Counted from the stretch's first letter, positions 25,016 through 34,029 are shown. The stretch is 64,000 bases of DNA from Rhizobium sp. BK196 (GCF_014193255.1 NZ_JACHZB010000007.1:62001-126000), one strand, 5' to 3'. Numbers and translations are program-made. Notes: generated by a model not told the origin, from the letters alone.

Positions 25016-26176
25016 TCACCGCCCGCCAATCACGCCGATATAGTCGGACACCCAGCGATGATAAGGCACGCATTCGCTCTCGCTCGAGCATTTGGCGACC
25101 GGCGTCTTCCAGAACTTGATCTTGTCAAAGTGATCATAGCCGTTGGTGCTGCAGCCGGCGTCGGTCAGCAGTTCATTGCCCTTGCAGGCAGCCGGAACGG
25201 AGGGCACGGCGCCGAACCAGGCGGCTGCATCACCCTGGACCTTGGCCTTCAGCGAATGCTCCATCCACATATAGGCGCAGTTCGGATGTTCGCTGTCAGC
25301 ATGCAGCATGGTCGTGTCGGCCCAGCCGGTGACGCCTTCCTCGGGGAAGGTGGAGGCGATCTTCTGCTTGTCGGCCTGCAGCAGGTTGACCTGGAACGGC
25401 CAGGAGCCGGAAGCGACGACACCTTCGTTCTTGAAGTCGTCGACCTGGATCATCGCATCGTGCCAATAGCGCGAGACGATCTTTCGCTGGCCGCGCAGCA
25501 GGTCGAGAGCGGCCTTGTACTGGTCCTCGTTGAGCTCGTAGGGGTCCTTGATACCGAGATCGGGCTTATGCGCCATGAGATACAGAGCGGCATCAGCGAT
25601 GTAGATCGGGCCGTCATAGGCCTGCACGCGGCCCTTGTTGGATTTGCCGTCCGGCAGCTTCTGTTCGTCGAAAACGACGTTCCAGCTCGTCGGCGCCTTA
25701 TCCTTGAAGGTCTCGGTATTATACATCAGCACATTCGGCCCCCAGAGATAGGGCACGCCGTAATGGACTCCGTTCACTGTATTCCAGGGCGCATTCTGCA
25801 GGCGCTCGTCGACTGTCTTGAAGCTCGGGATGAGATCGGTGTTGATCGGTTGGACGCGTTTGCCGGCGACGAGGCGCAGCGACGCGTCGCCCGAGGCGGT
25901 GACGAGATCGAAACCGCCTTCGTTCATCAGCGCCACCATTTCATCCGAGGTGGCGGCGGTCTTGACGGAAACCTTGCAGCCGGTTTCCTTCTCGAAGTCG
26001 GTAACCCAGTCGTAATTCTTGTCGGTTTCGCCGCGCTCGATATAGCCGGCCCAGGCGACGATGCTGACGGCGCCTTCGCCCTTGCCCAATTCTTTCAGCG
26101 GTTCGGCGGCAATGACCTGCGTCGCGAAGCTCAGACTCGCGAGCGCGGCAGTGCACGATTTCAGAAGATGCTTCAT
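25016..26176 (-). CDS. Polyamine-type ABC transporter substrate-binding protein (YdcS/PotD-like)
   Basis: A 386-residue periplasmic binding protein. Signal peptide MKHLLKSCTAALASLSFATQ with cleavage near IAA is followed by EPLKELGKGEGAVSIVAWAGYIERG. PotD-like features include VTDFEKETGCKVSVKTAATSDEM and the four-cysteine C-terminal part (CKGNELLTDAGC and CSSESEC), which suggests disulfides as in YdcS. ATG 26176 follows GGGAGACAGACG; the longer frame to 26263 reads through the promoter region. First gene of the minus-strand operon; its promoter must lie within the 120 bp to the LysR stop. Confidence 0.87.
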   Translation of the reverse strand: MKHLLKSCTAALASLSFATQVIAAEPLKELGKGEGAVSIVAWAGYIERGETDKNYDWVTDFEKETGCKVSVKTAATSDEMVALMNEGGFDLVTASGDASLRLVAGKRVQPINTDLIPSFKTVDERLQNAPWNTVNGVHYGVPYLWGPNVLMYNTETFKDKAPTSWNVVFDEQKLPDGKSNKGRVQAYDGPIYIADAALYLMAHKPDLGIKDPYELNEDQYKAALDLLRGQRKIVSRYWHDAMIQVDDFKNEGVVASGSWPFQVNLLQADKQKIASTFPEEGVTGWADTTMLHADSEHPNCAYMWMEHSLKAKVQGDAAAWFGAVPSVPAACKGNELLTDAGCSTNGYDHFDKIKFWKTPVAKCSSESECVPYHRWVSDYIGVIGGR

Positions 26177-26276
26177 CGTCTGTCTCCCGGTTCGGTGCCG
26201 CTTTTGCGGCGTTTTGTTCCCGGAAGAAAAGGTGACGCGGAATGGCTGGTTTCGCAAATTCATTTATCAGAAAGAC

Positions 26277-26297
26277 GATATCGGAAATTCCGATATC
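26277..26297. promoter_or_regulatory. Perfect palindrome upstream of the binding-protein gene
   Basis: GATATCGGAA (26277-26286) and TTCCGATATC (26288-26297) are exact reverse complements around one central base. It contains the T-N11-A spacing favoured by LysR-type regulators and lies about 100 bp upstream of the operon start, next to the LysR stop codon. Likely operator of the adjacent LysR protein. Confidence 0.55.
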
Positions 26298-27205
26298 TAC
26301 CGAGATCTTCCCGAACGCATATTTTCCGCGATGGCCACGAAATCGCGTGCCGCCTGCGGCAGGCTGGAGCCCTTGCGCCAGACCATGCCCACCTGCACGA
26401 CAGGCAGAGAACCGGAAACGTCGCGGCTTTCGATGCGGTCGCCTTCCAGCGACCACGGACGATAGACGAGATCGGGCAAGAGCGCTACGCCCGCACCTGT
26501 CGCGACCAAGCTGCGCACCGCTTCCACCGAGCGGGTGCGGAAGGCGACGTGCGGCCGGGCGCCGAGCGCGGTCAGCAACTTGCCGGTATTCTCCTCGATT
26601 TCATCTACTGTCAGCATGATCAGCGGCTCGCGGGCGATATCGGCAATGGAAATGATATCCGCCGAAACCAGCGGATGACCCATCGGCAGCCAGAGGCGAT
26701 AGGGAGACGTTTCGAGGATCTCGGCCTGCAGCGCCATGCGATCACGCAGATTTGAAATCACCATGACGGCAACATCCAGTTCGCCGCCGATCAACAAATG
26801 CTCGAGGTAACTGCCATTGTCCTCGATGGCGCTGACCTCCACACCTGGGCAGGCGCGGCGATAGCGGGCCAGCAGATCCGAGAGCACATAGCCGGCGACG
26901 AGCGAGGTGACGCCGATATTGAGCGTGCCGGAGGGTATGTTCCGCTGGCCGGAGAAGCTGGTGCGGGCATCCGAAACCGTTGCCAGGATTTTCGTGGCGT
27001 GCCGCAGGAACTGATGGCCGTTGTGGGTGATCGAGAGCCCGCGTGGGTGACGCTCGAACAGCACGACGCCAAGGTCGTTTTCGAGTTCTTTCAGCGCCTC
27101 CGTTATCGAGGATTGGGAGATCGACAGGTTCTGCGCGGCGCGCGTGACCGAACCCTGTTCGGCAACGGCGATGAAGTACTGGATCTGGCGAAGCGTGAAG
27201 GCCAT
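26297..27205 (-). CDS. LysR-family regulator, probable regulator of the polyamine-type operon
   Basis: A 302-residue LysR-type regulator: winged HTH at residues 1-60 (MAFTLRQIQYFIAVAEQGSV, then LSISQSSITEALKELENDLG) and the periplasmic-binding-like effector domain from about residue 90 (GTLNIGVTSLVAGYVLSDLL). It is encoded directly upstream of, and in the same direction as, the importer operon, which is less usual than the divergent arrangement; a perfect palindrome lies between. ATG 27205. E. coli ydcSTUVW is preceded by a MocR-type regulator instead, so the regulator has been swapped. Confidence 0.85.
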   Translation of the reverse strand: MAFTLRQIQYFIAVAEQGSVTRAAQNLSISQSSITEALKELENDLGVVLFERHPRGLSITHNGHQFLRHATKILATVSDARTSFSGQRNIPSGTLNIGVTSLVAGYVLSDLLARYRRACPGVEVSAIEDNGSYLEHLLIGGELDVAVMVISNLRDRMALQAEILETSPYRLWLPMGHPLVSADIISIADIAREPLIMLTVDEIEENTGKLLTALGARPHVAFRTRSVEAVRSLVATGAGVALLPDLVYRPWSLEGDRIESRDVSGSLPVVQVGMVWRKGSSLPQAARDFVAIAENMRSGRSR

Positions 27206-27383
27206 GGCATTTTAGAGCATGCGCGCGCGCGCTCTGGCAAGCGCGGGAGCAGCTGGACCTTTTTTGGTATTTTGCCACTTCGAGACAAAGTCGGAAGGCC
27301 CACTTAAAGATTCGGAAACGTCATTTCCCTAGCTTAACAGTCACTTGTATTGCGTTGGAGTTTCAGATGGCGGAGCAGTTGGC

Positions 27384-28109
27384 GTGAAGGCCTTACTGCG
27401 CATGTTCCGGCCTTCCCGGAAATTGGCTTTGATCATCGGTGGTAGCGCCCTGTTGGCGGGCGTTTCCGGCGGTGCTGCGGTCTATGTCGGTAAAGACAGG
27501 CTGCTGGGTGACGAGGAAGCCGCCGATGGCGTGGCCTGCACCGACGTCAATCTCGTTACGATCAAGAAGCAGGATCATGTCTGGGTCCGTAAATATATCA
27601 AGACCGAACCTGTCGACGGCATGACGCGCATCAAGACGGCGTTGCGTGTCGCCCAGGCCGTCTATGAAGCACAAAAGCCTGATCTGGTGCAGGTCGTCGT
27701 CCTCGACGAGAACGGTCCGACCCTGCGCTCAGATATTCGCGGTCGGGCGATCGGCGCCGACGTGGTCTATATCGCGCATCCCGACAAGATGGTCGAAGGT
27801 CTCAACGACAAGCCCTATACTGCCCGCTATTACGACGGCAAGGCGAGTGAGCAGGGCCTTTTTTACGGCGAACGTATCGAATTGGCAGACGATCGGATCG
27901 CAGCGCTGAATGCGAGCCTCAAGGATCCGGCCGATTGCATCGACCCGGTGGCCGTTGCTTCCACCAAGAAAGAGAGCAAGACGGTTGCTGGTGGCACAGC
28001 ATTGAAGGAAGCCGAGGAACCATCTGCTGAAGAGCAGGCTGCCAAAGATGCAGCTGCTCCGGGAGAAGCCGCCCCCGCAGAGGAGCCGCCTGCCAAGAGC
28101 GGGCACTAA
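27384..28109 (+). CDS. Conserved-looking membrane-anchored protein, function unknown
   Basis: A 241-residue protein I do not recognise. One transmembrane anchor near residues 14-36 (LALIIGGSALLAGVSGGAAVYVG) is followed by a soluble domain of about 150 residues (VACTDVNLVTIKKQDHVWVRKYI ... ADVVYIAHPD) and a low-complexity Ala/Glu/Pro tail from about residue 195. I chose the GTG at 27384, preceded by GGAG at 9 bases. A six-codon frame (ATG 27367 to TGA 27387) with its own GGAG overlaps this start and may couple translation. Single gene, divergent from LysR, ended by a bidirectional terminator. Confidence 0.6.
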   Translation: MKALLRMFRPSRKLALIIGGSALLAGVSGGAAVYVGKDRLLGDEEAADGVACTDVNLVTIKKQDHVWVRKYIKTEPVDGMTRIKTALRVAQAVYEAQKPDLVQVVVLDENGPTLRSDIRGRAIGADVVYIAHPDKMVEGLNDKPYTARYYDGKASEQGLFYGERIELADDRIAALNASLKDPADCIDPVAVASTKKESKTVAGGTALKEAEEPSAEEQAAKDAAAPGEAAPAEEPPAKSGH

Positions 28110-28168
28110 ACCCGAAAATCGTCAGGCCGCAGGCCTGATGCTCTTCATCATCAATGAGGAATCGCAAA

Positions 28169-28194
28169 ACGGAGCGTCCTTACGGGCGCTCCGT
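28169..28194. terminator. Bidirectional terminator between hypothetical gene and lysS
   Basis: ACGGAGCGTCC (28169-28179) pairs with GGGCGCTCCGT (28184-28194) with one G-U pair and a 4-base loop. T-rich sequence follows on the plus strand and TTTTG on the minus strand, serving both convergent genes. Confidence 0.8.
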
Positions 28195-28218
28195 TTCTTC
28201 ATTCAAACAGCGCGTTCT

Positions 28219-29715
28219 TCAGTCGGCCTTGCTACGGCGAGCCGGGAAGAGAATAACGTCGCGGATCGACTGCGCGTTGGTAAGCAACATGATCAGGCGG
28301 TCGACGCCGATGCCGAGGCCGCCTGCTGGCGGCATGCCCTGGTCGATTGCATCGAGGAATTCCTCGTCGAGCTGTTTTGCCTTCTCGCCGCGGGCATGAG
28401 CCTGCTCGAGCTGCTCTACCATGCGGCGGCGCTGCTCTTCCGGATCGTTGAGTTCGGAGAAGGCGTTGCCGAGTTCCCAGGCGTTGCAATAGGTCTCGAA
28501 ACGTTCGACGAGGCGCGGCTCGCCAGGGACTTCCTTGGCGAAAGGCGAGATGTCCTTCGGGAAATGCGTGACATGCGACGGCTGGATCAGCGTCTGCTCG
28601 ACCTTCTCTTCGAAGATGAAGGCTAGGCACTCGCCCCAGGTCCAGTCCTTCTCGACCTCGAAGCCGGAGGCCTTGGCTGCGGCGCGGGCTTCCTCGTCGG
28701 TCTTCATCGCCAGGAAGTCGATGCCGGTGACTTCCTTGACGGCATCAGGCATCGGAACGCGCTTGAACGGTCCCTTGAACGACATGGTCTTGTCGCCGAA
28801 GGGGAATTCCGTCGTGCCATGGATCGAGAGCGCTAAGCTCTCGAACAGCCGCTCGACGAGGTCCATGATGTCCTCGTAGTCGGCATAGGCCCAGTAGCAC
28901 TCCATCATGGTGAATTCCGGGTTGTGCCGGGTGGAGACGCCTTCATTGCGGAAGTTACGGTTGATCTCGAACACCTTGTCGGTGAGGCCCGAAACCAATG
29001 TGCGCTTCAGGAACAGTTCCGGCGCGATGCGCAGGTACATGTCGAGCTTCAGCGTGTTGTGATGCGTCTTGAATGGCTCGGCGGTGGCGCCGCCGTAGAC
29101 CGAGTGCAGCATCGGCGTTTCGACTTCCATGAAGCCGTCGTCTTCCATGAAGCGGCGGATGCCGGAGAGGATCTTCGAACGCTGCTGGAAGCGCAGCTTC
29201 GATTCCTCGTTGGTCATGATGTCGAGGTGGCGCTTGCGGTAGCGCAGCTCGATGTCTGACAGGCCGTGCCACTTTTCGGGCATCGGCAGCAGCGACTTCG
29301 TCAGCATCTCGATTTTCTGAGCGTTGATCGTCAGCTCGCCGCGCTTGGTGCGGCGCACGATGCCGGTGACGCCAATAATGTCGCCGATGTCGATCATTGG
29401 CAGAAGCGCGCGGGCCTCTTCCGGGGTCGTATCCTTGTGACTGAAAATCTGGATCTTGCCGCCGGCATCGTGGATGTCCATGAACATGCCGGAGTTGCGC
29501 GACGAGTAGACGCGGCCGGCAACGGTCACGACATCCTGCGTCTCGACGTCGGGTTCCAGGCCCTCGTATTTCGCGGCCAATTCGGCATTGGTCATCGTCC
29601 GGTGGAAATGTGCCGGATAGACGTCGCCGATCTGCTCGCGCAGCAGCTTCAGCTTCTGGGCGCGCACTTCCGTTGCGTCAGAGGAAAGGGTGCTTTCGGT
29701 CTTTTTGTCAGCCAT
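28219..29715 (-). CDS. lysS: Lysyl-tRNA synthetase, class II
   Basis: A 498-residue class II lysyl-tRNA synthetase. The N-terminal OB-fold anticodon-binding domain (residues about 60-170, VTVAGRVYSSRNSGMFMDIHDAGGKIQIF) is followed by the catalytic core with motif 2 (NRNFRNEGVSTRHNPEFTMME) and motif 3 (PPAGGLGIGVDRLIMLLT). It charges tRNA-Lys with lysine. ATG 29715; 22 bp downstream of gltX on the same strand, so the two synthetases form an operon, gltX first. Class I LysRS is common in some Alphaproteobacteria, so the class II enzyme is worth recording. Confidence 0.95.
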   Translation of the reverse strand: MADKKTESTLSSDATEVRAQKLKLLREQIGDVYPAHFHRTMTNAELAAKYEGLEPDVETQDVVTVAGRVYSSRNSGMFMDIHDAGGKIQIFSHKDTTPEEARALLPMIDIGDIIGVTGIVRRTKRGELTINAQKIEMLTKSLLPMPEKWHGLSDIELRYRKRHLDIMTNEESKLRFQQRSKILSGIRRFMEDDGFMEVETPMLHSVYGGATAEPFKTHHNTLKLDMYLRIAPELFLKRTLVSGLTDKVFEINRNFRNEGVSTRHNPEFTMMECYWAYADYEDIMDLVERLFESLALSIHGTTEFPFGDKTMSFKGPFKRVPMPDAVKEVTGIDFLAMKTDEEARAAAKASGFEVEKDWTWGECLAFIFEEKVEQTLIQPSHVTHFPKDISPFAKEVPGEPRLVERFETYCNAWELGNAFSELNDPEEQRRRMVEQLEQAHARGEKAKQLDEEFLDAIDQGMPPAGGLGIGVDRLIMLLTNAQSIRDVILFPARRSKAD

Positions 29716-29737
29716 TGTCGAATTCCTCTGACAGTTC

Positions 29738-31192
29738 TTACTTCGAGCCGACGAGGGCTGCGACGGCCTGCGCGGCGAGCTTCAGGCGCTGGCGCACGAC
29801 CGAACGGCCGAGGATCGCCATGGAATCAAAGAGCGGCAGCGAGCGCGACGAGCCGGAAACGGCCACGAAGAGAGGAGCTACCACGACCTTCAGCTTCTTG
29901 CCCATTCGGTCGGCGACGGCACGCAATTCAGCTTCGATCGTCTCGACATTCCATTCAAGGATCTTTTCGAGATCTGGCTGAACGGTGTTGAGGATCTCCA
30001 GGATCTCTTCCGGCGGCGACTTGATCTTGGCGAAATCCGACGGCTGCAGGCCGAGATCGGACTTCAGCAAGAAGCCTGCAAGATCCGGCAGTTCGCCGAG
30101 CTTGGAAATGCGCGTCTGCGACAGGCGCAGGCCGGCCATCAGGCGGTCGTTTTCCATCGCCCAGGTCAGCACGCGAGCGCGGAAATCCTCTTCCGACAGC
30201 TTTTCGCGAATCCAGCGGCCGTTCAGCCAGTCGAGCTTCTGGATGTCGAAGATCGCGCCGGCCTTGGAGAGGTTTTCCGGGTCGAACTTTTCCGAGAGTT
30301 CGTCCATATCAAGCAGTTCTTCGCCTTCGGCAATCTGGATGAAGAACAGACCGAGGAAGTTCATCAGCGCTTCGGGGATATAGCCGAGCGCGGAATAGTA
30401 GGAAATCGAGGTCGGGTTCTTGCGCTTCGACAGTTTGGATTTGTCGGCATTGCGCATCAGCGATAGATGCATGAATACCGGCTGGTCCCAGCCGAAATAG
30501 CGATAGAGCAGAATGTGCTTCGGCACGGAGGCCAGCCATTCCTCACCACGCGCGACATGAGTGATCTTCATCAGATGGTCGTCGATGACGTTGGCCATAT
30601 GATAGGTCGGCATGCCGTCAGCCTTGATCAGCACCTGCATGTCGACGGAATCCCACGGGATCGACACATCGCCATAGACGCCGTCGGTGAAGTCGCACGA
30701 GCCTTCGGTCGGGATCTTCATGCGGATGACGGTGGTTTCACCGGCCGCCATGCGCGAAGTGACCTCCTCGGCCTTCAGCGTCAGGCAAAGACCATCATAT
30801 TTTGGCGGCTTGCCGGCGGCACGCTGGCTTTCGCGCATCTGCTCCAGCCGCTCGGGCGTGCAGAAACAGCGGAAGGCATGGCCCTTGTCCAGCAATTCCT
30901 GGGCGTAGGGCTGATACATGTCCTTGCGATCGGACTGGCGATAGGGGCCGTAGGGGCCGCCGATATCGGGGCCTTCCTTCCATTCCAGCCCGCACCACTT
31001 CAGCGCATCCAGCACTTTCGTTTCGAATTCAGGGGTCGAGCGCGTCGCGTCGGTATCCTCGATGCGCAGGATGAACTCGCCACCGTGCTTCTTGGCAAAG
31101 AGATAGTTGAAGAGAGCGATGTAAGCGGTGCCGACATGCGGCTCGCCGGTCGGCGAGGGAGCGATGCGGACGCGGACGCCGGAAGCTGTCAT
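29738..31192 (-). CDS. gltX: Glutamyl-tRNA synthetase
   Basis: A 484-residue class I synthetase. The HIGH-type motif is HVGT (PSPTGEPHVGTAY, residues 12-24), and the KMSKS-type motif is KLSKR in NADKSKLSKRKNP. The C-terminal anticodon-binding helical domain is complete. Rhizobia lack GlnRS, so a non-discriminating GluRS feeds GatCAB; this copy is the 484-residue type known from rhizobia. Start ATG 31192. It leads the gltX-lysS operon. Confidence 0.95.
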   Translation of the reverse strand: MTASGVRVRIAPSPTGEPHVGTAYIALFNYLFAKKHGGEFILRIEDTDATRSTPEFETKVLDALKWCGLEWKEGPDIGGPYGPYRQSDRKDMYQPYAQELLDKGHAFRCFCTPERLEQMRESQRAAGKPPKYDGLCLTLKAEEVTSRMAAGETTVIRMKIPTEGSCDFTDGVYGDVSIPWDSVDMQVLIKADGMPTYHMANVIDDHLMKITHVARGEEWLASVPKHILLYRYFGWDQPVFMHLSLMRNADKSKLSKRKNPTSISYYSALGYIPEALMNFLGLFFIQIAEGEELLDMDELSEKFDPENLSKAGAIFDIQKLDWLNGRWIREKLSEEDFRARVLTWAMENDRLMAGLRLSQTRISKLGELPDLAGFLLKSDLGLQPSDFAKIKSPPEEILEILNTVQPDLEKILEWNVETIEAELRAVADRMGKKLKVVVAPLFVAVSGSSRSLPLFDSMAILGRSVVRQRLKLAAQAVAALVGSK

Positions 31193-31324
31193 TTTATGTG
31201 CCCGTCAATGAATGCCGAGCGGCTTTTCAGCGAAAGCGACGTCCGGCCTGGAGAATGCAGATATCTATTGGAAATCGGCTGGAGGAAGGCGTCTGCCCGC
31301 ATAATCCGCCGATTATCCTGATGG

Positions 31325-31513
31325 TTGCGCTTAGGCCATATTCAAAAGGGCGCGTCAAGAAAAACCGCTTTTGGCGGGCTTCTTCCGGCCTCTCCGGCGG
31401 CCGCTTCGGATGATCTGTTCTTCGAGGTGAAGCCCGACGACATGAAGCAGGCGATGTCTGTGCTTTTCAGCAAGGCCGCCAGTGCGCAGAAGAACCTCCG
31501 CCTTACCGAGTAA
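31325..31513 (+). pseudogene. Coding-like small ORF or gene remnant (62 codons)
   Basis: The last 35 codons (SDDLFFEVKPDDMKQAMSVL, then FSKAASAQKNLRLTE) have strongly GC-rich third positions and look genuinely protein-like; the first 25 codons from a TTG at 31325 do not. No ribosome site or standard start codon precedes the good part, so it may be the C-terminal remnant of a lost gene, or a small protein whose start I cannot place. Its stop codon lies in a perfect 11-bp hairpin. No family recognised. Confidence 0.35.
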
Positions 31514-31520
31514 GGCGGAG
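31496..31520. terminator. Perfect 11-bp hairpin convergent to terC
   Basis: CTCCGCCTTAC (31496-31506) pairs with GTAAGGCGGAG (31510-31520) over loop CGA. It overlaps the stop of the small ORF and lies 33 bp past the terC stop. No T-tract on either side, so a transcript-end stabiliser or weak terminator. Confidence 0.5.
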
Positions 31521-31552
31521 ACGACGATTGGGTCTCAGATGGATAGACGGAC

Positions 31553-32302
31553 TTAGTGGCCGCCCTCGCGCTTTCGCCGGCGCGCGTTTCTTGCGAACAT
31601 ATTCAGCACCTCGACGAGGGCCGAGAAGGCCATGGCGGCGTAGACATAGCCCTTCGGCACGTGGAAGCCCATACCGTCGGCGATCAGGGTCGTGCCGATC
31701 ATCAGCAGGAACGCCAGTGCCAGCATGACGATCGTCGGATTGCGCTCGATGAAATTGGCGAGCGGCGTTGCGGCGACGAGCATGACCGTGACAGCGGCAA
31801 TGACGGCGACGATCATGATCGGCAGATGCGGCGTCATGCCGACGGCGGTGATGATGCTGTCCACCGAGAAGACGAGATCGAGCAGAAGGATCTGGCCGAT
31901 CGCCGAGGCGAAGCTCGTGCCCGTCTTGCCGGCAATGAAGTTCTCCTGATGATCCTCCGGATCGACATTGTGATGGATTTCCTTGGTGGCCTTCCAGACA
32001 AGGAAGAGACCGCCGGCGATCAGGATGAGATCCTTCCAGGAGAAGCCGTGGCCGAAAAGCTCGAAGAGCGGTTCGGTAAGCTGAACGATCCAGGCGACCG
32101 TGCCGAGCAGGGCAAGACGCATGACGAGAGCAAGGGCGATACCGGTCTTGCGGGCTCTTTCCCGATGCTCGGGCGGCAGCTTGTTGGTGAGGATGGAGAT
32201 GAAGATTAGGTTGTCTATCCCGAGAACCACTTCCATCACCACGAGCGTGACAAGCGCCACCCAGGCAGCCGGGTCCTGAATGAGCGTCATGATATCCTGC
32301 AT
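31553..32302 (-). CDS. TerC-family integral membrane protein
   Basis: A 249-residue TerC protein with about seven hydrophobic helices. Family motifs are VVMEVVLGIDNLIFISIL (residues about 19-36) with the conserved Asp in GIDN, and LLDLVFSVDSIITAVGM with Asp in SVDS; these acidic residues are linked to metal (manganese) export in bacterial TerC/Alx proteins. A longer frame begins at 32326; I prefer ATG 32302 (MQDIMTLIQDP) with AGGGGAAATACGCCG upstream. Monocistronic. Confidence 0.85.
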   Translation of the reverse strand: MQDIMTLIQDPAAWVALVTLVVMEVVLGIDNLIFISILTNKLPPEHRERARKTGIALALVMRLALLGTVAWIVQLTEPLFELFGHGFSWKDLILIAGGLFLVWKATKEIHHNVDPEDHQENFIAGKTGTSFASAIGQILLLDLVFSVDSIITAVGMTPHLPIMIVAVIAAVTVMLVAATPLANFIERNPTIVMLALAFLLMIGTTLIADGMGFHVPKGYVYAAMAFSALVEVLNMFARNARRRKREGGH

Positions 32303-32403
32303 CGGCGTATTTCCCCTTTGCGTCACCTAAGGACGCGAACAATCTATCGCTACGGGCCTGCCGGGCAAGCACCGCAAGGGGGTATACGAAAACGATCGGG
32401 GTT

Positions 32404-33243
32404 TTATTCCTTGATCGGCAGCCAGATTTCCGTCAGCCCCATCCCCGTATGAGGATCGAAGCGGTCATCATAGCGTTCGAACATGTCGGGCATGCTACCA
32501 TGTTCGAGACCCGAAGTCGGCCACCAGTTGCCGAAGATCAGGTCCATTGTGGCCGGTATGCCGGAAACATGCCCGCGGTGGGAGAAGACGGCGTAGCGCT
32601 GGGCCGGCAGCTTCAGTGTTGCAAAGCCATCCGGCAGATCGTCAGCATCGGATACTTCGACGGCCGCCATGTAACGGAATTTCTCGGTCTCGCCGTCGAT
32701 ATGCGTGCAGATCCCGTAGGCGACATTGCCCTTCTGGTTCGGGATATGGCCGAAATGCTGGTTGAACTTCTGCCAGAGCGAGGGGATCGCAGCATTGCCG
32801 CCATAAGCATAGGTTTCCTGCAGGCCGGCAAAAAGCATCGGCTGAAGGGTTTCGAAACGCGGTGGTTCGAGATCGGTAAGGCTTGCGGTTTTCATCCTGA
32901 TAGGCTCCATCAAAGCGAGGTTGCGAATGTGCCCTTGCCGGCGCACAGCCTCCGGTGTCATGCCGAACTGGTCGCGGAAGGCACGGGTGAAAGCTTCGTG
33001 CGAGCCGTAGCCCGCCTCGAGGGCAACCTCGAGAATGCTGGATGAGCCTGAGATGAGAGACAGCGCGGCGCCACTCAAACGCCGTGCGCGGATATAGCCG
33101 CTAATCGAATGGCCGGTCACAAGACCGAAGACGCGCGACAGATGATAGCGTGACAATCCGGCGGCTTCCGCGATCTCGTCGAGGCTTATATCGGTTTCGA
33201 AATGGCTCTCGATGAACCATATCGCCCGTCCGATGGCGCTCAT
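32404..33243 (-). CDS. AraC-family regulator with GyrI-like effector domain
   Basis: A 279-residue two-domain regulator. The N-terminal AraC HTH pair (residues about 8-105: HFETDISLDEIAEAAGLSRY, then VFGLVTGHSISGYIRARRL, then GYGSHEAFTRAFRDQFGMTP) is followed by a GyrI/BmrR-type small-molecule domain (residues about 125-279, ETLQPMLFAGLQETYAYGG ... LEHGSMPDMFERYDDRF). This is the Rob/SbmC layout, usual for multidrug or toxin sensing. GGGAGAAGAG precedes ATG 33243; the extension to 33330 has no support. No obvious target besides possibly terC or emrAB. Confidence 0.85.
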   Translation of the reverse strand: MSAIGRAIWFIESHFETDISLDEIAEAAGLSRYHLSRVFGLVTGHSISGYIRARRLSGAALSLISGSSSILEVALEAGYGSHEAFTRAFRDQFGMTPEAVRRQGHIRNLALMEPIRMKTASLTDLEPPRFETLQPMLFAGLQETYAYGGNAAIPSLWQKFNQHFGHIPNQKGNVAYGICTHIDGETEKFRYMAAVEVSDADDLPDGFATLKLPAQRYAVFSHRGHVSGIPATMDLIFGNWWPTSGLEHGSMPDMFERYDDRFDPHTGMGLTEIWLPIKE

Positions 33244-33348
33244 CTCTTCTCCCTTGGTTGCCGTCTCATTGCTAGCGCAAATGCGACGGCCGGATTTGAT
33301 CGCTATTGCGCAAATCCGGGAGCAAACCAATCGGGATAGAGATGAGGA

Positions 33349-34029
33349 TCAGGCCGGCTCGTGTTTATGCACGCCATAGGCTGCCATGAAGACGTAGATC
33401 GCGCCGCGGATGACGCGCTCAATCTCGTTGCGCGGCGGCGGGCCTTCCATGTTGCCGAAGAGACGCAGCTTGAAGAAGCTGCCGCTTGCAAGATCGAGGA
33501 ACTGGCCGGCGGCGAGATCGATATCGTCTATCTTCAGGGTACCGGCCTGCACATGCCGCTCCAAGAAGTCGTGCATGATGGTGCGAAGGTTCTGCGGCCC
33601 CTTGAAGAAGCGTTGACAGAGAAGGGGCATGCGCTCGCGTACGCCGAGCACGGTGCGCATGGCATCAATGACCTTGTCTTCGGTCATGTGGGTGACGAAG
33701 GTTATTCCGAATTCGTACAAGCCGGCCTCGATATCGTCATGCTCGGCAAGGACCGTGCGCACGGCCGCAACAAAGGCGGCGCGCTCGCTCTCGACCATAG
33801 CGTGGAAGAGTTCCTCCTTGTTGGCGAAGTAGACATAGAGCGTTCCCTTGGAAACGCCGGCCTCGCGAGTCACATCGTTCATGCTGGCCGCATCGAAGCC
33901 CATTTTCATGAACACGCGCCGGGCACCATCAAGAATCTGCTGGCGCTTGGCAGGATCCTCGCCGGCAGCAAAGCGGCCTCCCGGGTTGGGCGGGCTGAAT
34001 ACGGCGATGTCCTCGGGCTTCAGTGTCAT
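33349..34029 (-). CDS. TetR-family repressor of the emrAB-type pump
   Basis: A 226-residue TetR regulator. The HTH lies in residues about 27-72 (RQQILDGARRVFMKMGFDAA, then MNDVTREAGVSKGTLYVYFANKEELFHAMVE); the C-terminal ligand domain is helical. It is divergent from the efflux pair with 152 bp between, which hold two palindromes built on GAACC/GGTTC and AACTGAAC, so it very likely represses emrAB and itself. ATG 34029. Confidence 0.87.
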   Translation of the reverse strand: MTLKPEDIAVFSPPNPGGRFAAGEDPAKRQQILDGARRVFMKMGFDAASMNDVTREAGVSKGTLYVYFANKEELFHAMVESERAAFVAAVRTVLAEHDDIEAGLYEFGITFVTHMTEDKVIDAMRTVLGVRERMPLLCQRFFKGPQNLRTIMHDFLERHVQAGTLKIDDIDLAAGQFLDLASGSFFKLRLFGNMEGPPPRNEIERVIRGAIYVFMAAYGVHKHEPA

